DNA of 64,000 bases from NCBI RefSeq assembly GCF_041381155.1, contig NC_091142.1, forward strand, positions 23,026,362 through 23,090,361, in the 5' to 3' direction. The translations under genes were made by a program, and so were the position numbers. Below are positions 61,801-64,000 of the stretch, piece by piece; the first letter of the stretch is position 1; every line of letters starts with the position of its first letter. The notes below the pieces were generated by a model that was not told where the DNA came from, did no database searches, and saw only the letters and a list, made by a program, of their open reading frames with translations. The stretch is from Argopecten irradians (taxonomy: Eukaryota > Mollusca > Bivalvia > Pectinida > Pectinidae).

Positions 61801-63615
61801 CAGGATTATTCTAATATTCTAATCAGTATATACAATTTGTTTTTAAATGTGCTTATCCAGATACCCGTACCTATTATAACTATAATTTCATTTGATTTAT
61901 TCATTTTTGTACTATATTTTAAAAAAAAAATATGACCTATCAATGGTTGGTCATTTGGTTGGTCAGAAAAGCTTACATGAGATACTGTAAAAATCTGTCC
62001 TATTTTGACTCAATAGGAAAATGAAATTTTAGAAAACCGACTGTTTTGTTCTACAGGGCGAGTACTATATTGACAGGACCACGGGAATACTCTACATGTG
62101 GCCACCGACCGGAAGTGTGGGTCACCATGATGTCATATACGCCTCTGTTTTAGACCACTGCTTCACGTATGTGGTTATACAAATTACGTCATACGAATGC
62201 ACTTGGTTCATGAATATCTTCAATACTACAAGAACGTGTCATAAATCGTGCGGTACTCGTCCATTCTTGATTGTAGTCATATATATAGTGTTGTATTCTT
62301 TAAAGCCTTGTATTGATTTATATTGTCAGCGGACGACATATTCCTTAGTTTGCTTTACTCTTCTAGTACAAATTAAGGAAATGGAAATGTTAATGGACTG
62401 TACATGGATAGTATTATCTAAGAGACATTTTAATACCTTTGAATATTTAAGCAAAGCATTCTATATACAGCGTCATCTCCATGTTAAACCGCTTAGTCAT
62501 CGACCGAAGTAAACGAACAACTTCAAACATGATCCTAAAGTTGAAACATTATAAGCCATCGATAAAGTTTCTAAATCATTATTTCAAGCATTATTGTTTT
62601 GCAGTCTGGACCATACATCTAATGTGGTTTTTGAAGGATTCACTTTAGAGGCCTGTCGCCGGAATCATTATTTCAAGCATTATTGTTTTGCAGTCTGGAC
62701 CATACATCTAATGTGGTTTTTGAAGGATTCACTTTAGAGGCCTGTCGCCGGTATGGTCTGAATATCCGAAACGGACATAATATTACTATAGAGAGGATGG
62801 AAGTAAAGAATATAGGTAACGTAACAGATTTAAAAATATACCGCGGTGACTGGGATTAAGGGCAACAGATGATTTGTCTGACCCGAAGACAAACTGTTGC
62901 CTTCAATTCCAGTCAACAACTGTATACTATTACCTTGGTCGCAACACAGACATTGACGCTACTTTGGTCGAAACATAGGTAATGTTTCATTGATGAAAAA
63001 TGCACAAGTATAATGTACAAGGACGAAGCCATGTACTTGTACCAAGGTAGAGGCATAAGCAACGTCTCACTAAGGAAGCAAAAAATTAAAACGTAAAGTA
63101 AAGAAAATAGGTAGCGCGACATTAATGAAACAAAGTGCAGTATTAATACCTTGGTCGGAGTATACGCAACATCACGTCGACACCGCTTGAATTAAAACAT
63201 AGGTAGGTGGTGATGTTACATTGATGAGGAATACACTAGTATACCGGTATGTACAATGATGAAGCAATGTATATTAGTGGTCTGAATATAGGTAACGCGA
63301 TATATATGAATCAACGTACAGTACTGGTACCTTGGTTTTATTATAGGTAGCATTTCATCAATAATGTAATACACCTTGTACGATATAAAGGCGGCAACAC
63401 AGCATATCATGTGAAACGTTTTCCACATTACACAATATTTCATTGATTAAGCATTTTTTATGCATGTTAGATAAAATGTTAAATTTATTGTGTATATTGA
63501 TACCATAAAACGTAACATGTTCTAGGTTCATATGGAATCGCCTGTTTAAACTGCCAGACTTTGAATATAACTGGATGTGACATACATGATGTTGACGGAG
63601 GTATCAAAGTATCGG
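52834..63615 (+). CDS. Secreted right-handed parallel beta-helix protein, 11 exons seen, runs off the right edge
   Basis: Exons are 52834-52958, 54195-54271, 54578-54693, 56220-56309, 59956-60096, 60454-60575, 61112-61212, 61627-61721, 62057-62166, 62694-62815 and 63526-63615. Every junction keeps phase and the joined frame is open for 396 residues. Residues 1-19 are a signal peptide. HLYVSVTGSDHNNG (29-42) and HPFKSIKTAI are the standard opening of bacterial-type beta-helix proteins (YVSxxGSDxNxGT...PFxTIxxA). GFWYWSWADRSV, LDEPGEYYIDRTTGILYMWP and the N-rich repeats SNVVFEGFTL, HNITIERMEV and LNITGCDIHD are rungs of the helix. The fold is typical of polysaccharide lyases and related hydrolases; the activity is not determined. 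TATATA lies 32 bp before the ATG. Exon 10 has a duplicated acceptor, and exon 11 has an alternative donor at 63600, 15 bp shorter and in frame. Confidence 0.88.
53160..53268 (-). mobile_element. tRNA-derived SINE in intron 1 of the beta-helix gene
   Basis: On the minus strand 'gtcgcgctggtcgagtggtt' is a tRNA-like A-box head, followed about 70 bp later by the B-box-like 'gcgaattcgaattc'. Confidence 0.72.
53885..54095. repeat. Dispersed TTCGCG-rich repeat, copy 2
   Basis: It lies just before exon 2 of the beta-helix gene. It matches 56335-56535 over stretches such as 'atttcatttcaaaatatttt' and 'gatcgcgaattttacgaaa'. Confidence 0.6.
54741..55015 (-). mobile_element. TTAA MITE family A, copy 5 (inverted)
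   Basis: It follows TTAA at 54737-54740 and ends with GGCGGTGGAGCATCG before TTAA (55016-55019). It starts only 48 bp after exon 3 of the beta-helix gene. About 80 bp shorter than other copies. Confidence 0.68.
55091..55430 (+). mobile_element. TTAA MITE family A, copy 6
   Basis: It has AGATGCTCCAACGCCAAC at the left and GCGATGGAGCATCT at the right, with TTAA on both sides (55087-55090, 55431-55434). It lies 75 bp from copy 5 in the opposite orientation; RNA from this intron could pair over about 270 bases. Confidence 0.82.
55431..56219. other. Rest of intron 3 of the beta-helix gene; nothing recognised
   Basis: No repeat family or coding exon was recognised. Confidence 0.4.
56335..56535. 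repeat. Dispersed TTCGCG-rich repeat, copy 3
   Basis: It begins 26 bp after exon 4 and carries 'aaactttcgcgaatttacct' and 'gatcgcaaaatttgcgaaat'. Related to copies 1 and 2. Confidence 0.6.
57049..57188. repeat. Large near-perfect palindrome (foldback)
   Basis: Arms of about 62 bp ('gtttgagagggcactattgc' ... 'aatagtgccc' and its inverse) flank a 13-base loop 'gagccgaaggcga'. Related hairpin text 'aatagtgcccgcttgcccag' then 'gcactatt' occurs at 57548-57580, so the whole of 57040-57650 may be one foldback transposon. Confidence 0.8.
57690..58985 (+). mobile_element. Decayed L1/Tx1-type LINE, end of ORF2
   Basis: Translated pieces in order are KTDKVKRTDMYGDYDEGSLR (the 'xKIKRxxLxxDYxxGGL' segment after the reverse transcriptase), IWYNNYIKIDSNIILYKQWF, and SQDSWQDMLHVNIPKESWSK then LQNLQFKLLQRIVYTNTKL. 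The closing zinc-knuckle-like CTFCEEGRETLMHLFWECCH follows. Several frame changes and stops break it, and the 5' half is absent. It lies in intron 4 of the beta-helix gene, same strand. Confidence 0.85.
58986..59955. other. Right part of intron 4 of the beta-helix gene
   Basis: A 'tttttgtc' tract lies at 59140-59190. Two diverged copies of a segment with 'gacatg(t/c)aag(t/g)tt(t/c)(t/g)gtcacagactg' occur near 59520 and 59670. Another related stretch lies near 56935-56985. No gene is seen. Confidence 0.4.
60780..60870. mobile_element. Partial foldback element related to 20574-20766
   Basis: 'aatctgtaatatgcaaagac' then 'ggaata' matches one arm of the foldback at 20574. The other arm is worn ('gttccgctcacaaaataatg'). 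It lies in intron 6 of the beta-helix gene. Confidence 0.5.
62574..62751 (+). repeat. Perfect 89-bp tandem duplication across an intron/exon boundary
   Basis: The stretch starting 'aatcattatttcaagcatta' and ending 'gaggcctgtcgccgg' occurs at 62574-62662 and again, base for base, at 62663-62751. Each copy carries the last 31 bases of intron 9 (with TTTTGCAG) and the first 58 bases of exon 10. The second acceptor (exon start 62694) gives the open frame. The first (62605) leads to a stop because 89 is not a multiple of three. Confidence 0.95.
62812..63360 (+). repeat. Degenerate tandem repeat with recurring donor-like ATAGGTA motifs
   Basis: From the exon 10 donor onward, 'atag' plus 'gtaacg', 'gtaatg', 'gtagcg', 'gtaggt', 'gtaacg' and 'gtagca' recur near 62812, 62979, 63107, 63199, 63289 and 63343. 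Each is followed by a 'acattgatga'-like stretch, with 'accttggt' between several. Spacing is irregular (about 55-170 bp), so the array is old. Confidence 0.5.
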
Positions 63616-64000
63616 GTAGGTACCAACATATTGACGGACATGACTAATATATAGATATAGAGAGAGAGGTTTTACACGAGTGGCTATGTAAACATCGTCA
63701 AGATTGTATGATTCTATTGAACACATACCTTTTATCAATAGAAAAATATGTGAAAATTCTAATTTCGTCTTTATATAAAACATTAAAAATCCGGCTTGGA
63801 TAAGATGTTTCCTTCTCCCACCATTCTCTGATTTGTAAAGATTTTTAGCCGTTGGATATTTCTCTGTCAACCCCTAGGGTATGATAAATTGCGCGCGCTA
63901 ACCTTTTGAACCCGAAGACAATTACGTGACGTCATGGTTTAATGCGGTGTGACCGTGGCGTGCATTGTCGGTGACGTCATCAACATTGGCGTGCAGATGA
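63616..64000. other. Intron 11 of the beta-helix gene to the window edge
   Basis: No further exon is certain. The last bases read 'ggcgtgcag' then 'atga', which could be an acceptor with the next exon beginning at the edge. Confidence 0.3.

Noticed and set aside
62096-62512. 138-codon plus-strand frame
   Set aside because: Its first part is exon 9 of the beta-helix gene; the rest is read-through into the intron after the GTATGT donor at 62167.
1-64000. CRISPR arrays, bacterial operons, rRNA or intact tRNA genes
   Set aside because: Introns, SINEs and eukaryotic signals dominate. The tandem arrays lack the short-repeat/unique-spacer pattern, and no cloverleaf or rRNA segment was seen.

Overview
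The window looks like nuclear DNA of a bivalve mollusc. It is AT-rich and gene-poor, with small exons in long introns. It is crowded with short non-autonomous transposons, tRNA-derived SINEs and mobile elements that carry internal tandem repeats, the design known in bivalves as 'pearl' elements. I cannot name the species from sequence alone; a pteriomorph bivalve such as a scallop or oyster relative is a guess.

Left third (1-20.8 kb). The minus strand holds a small cluster of nicotinamide N-methyltransferase-like (NNMT/PNMT/TEMT family) genes. One gene is complete in three exons (18292-18142, 9442-9241, 8833-8404; 260 residues). Its first intron is 8.7 kb and is filled by a TTAA-flanked MITE, a 5.6 kb element carrying eight 505-bp repeats, and a 58-66 bp minisatellite. 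Two further first exons (2389-2239 and 3363-3210) are related copies whose remaining exons must lie left of the window. Copied promoter and upstream blocks show that the cluster arose by tandem duplication.

Middle (20.8-34.5 kb). This part is mostly repeats (foldbacks, MITEs, SINE pieces and two more tandem-repeat-bearing elements). They surround one plus-strand gene with an uninterrupted coding exon for a type II membrane glycosyltransferase-like protein (25407-26450).

Right half. A six-exon secreted chymotrypsin-fold serine protease (34778-37979, +) has a TATA box, signal peptide, activation site, complete triad and polyA signal. Next is a type II membrane FkbM-family methyltransferase (40524-39259, -) with a probable upstream 5' UTR exon. 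From 50.2 to 52.2 kb lies a TTAA-flanked transposon that carries pieces of a P2X7-type cytosolic domain. From 52834 to the right edge runs a secreted right-handed parallel beta-helix protein. Eleven exons (396 residues) are readable and the gene continues past the window. Its introns hold a SINE, two inverted MITEs, a large foldback and a decayed L1/Tx1-type LINE. An 89-bp tandem duplication doubles the acceptor of its tenth exon.

The genes show no sign of acting in one pathway; three of them encode secretory-route proteins. The most unusual points are the duplicated first exons of the methyltransferase cluster, the trimeric higher-order repeat, the P2X7-like cargo of the TTAA transposon, and the duplicated splice acceptor.
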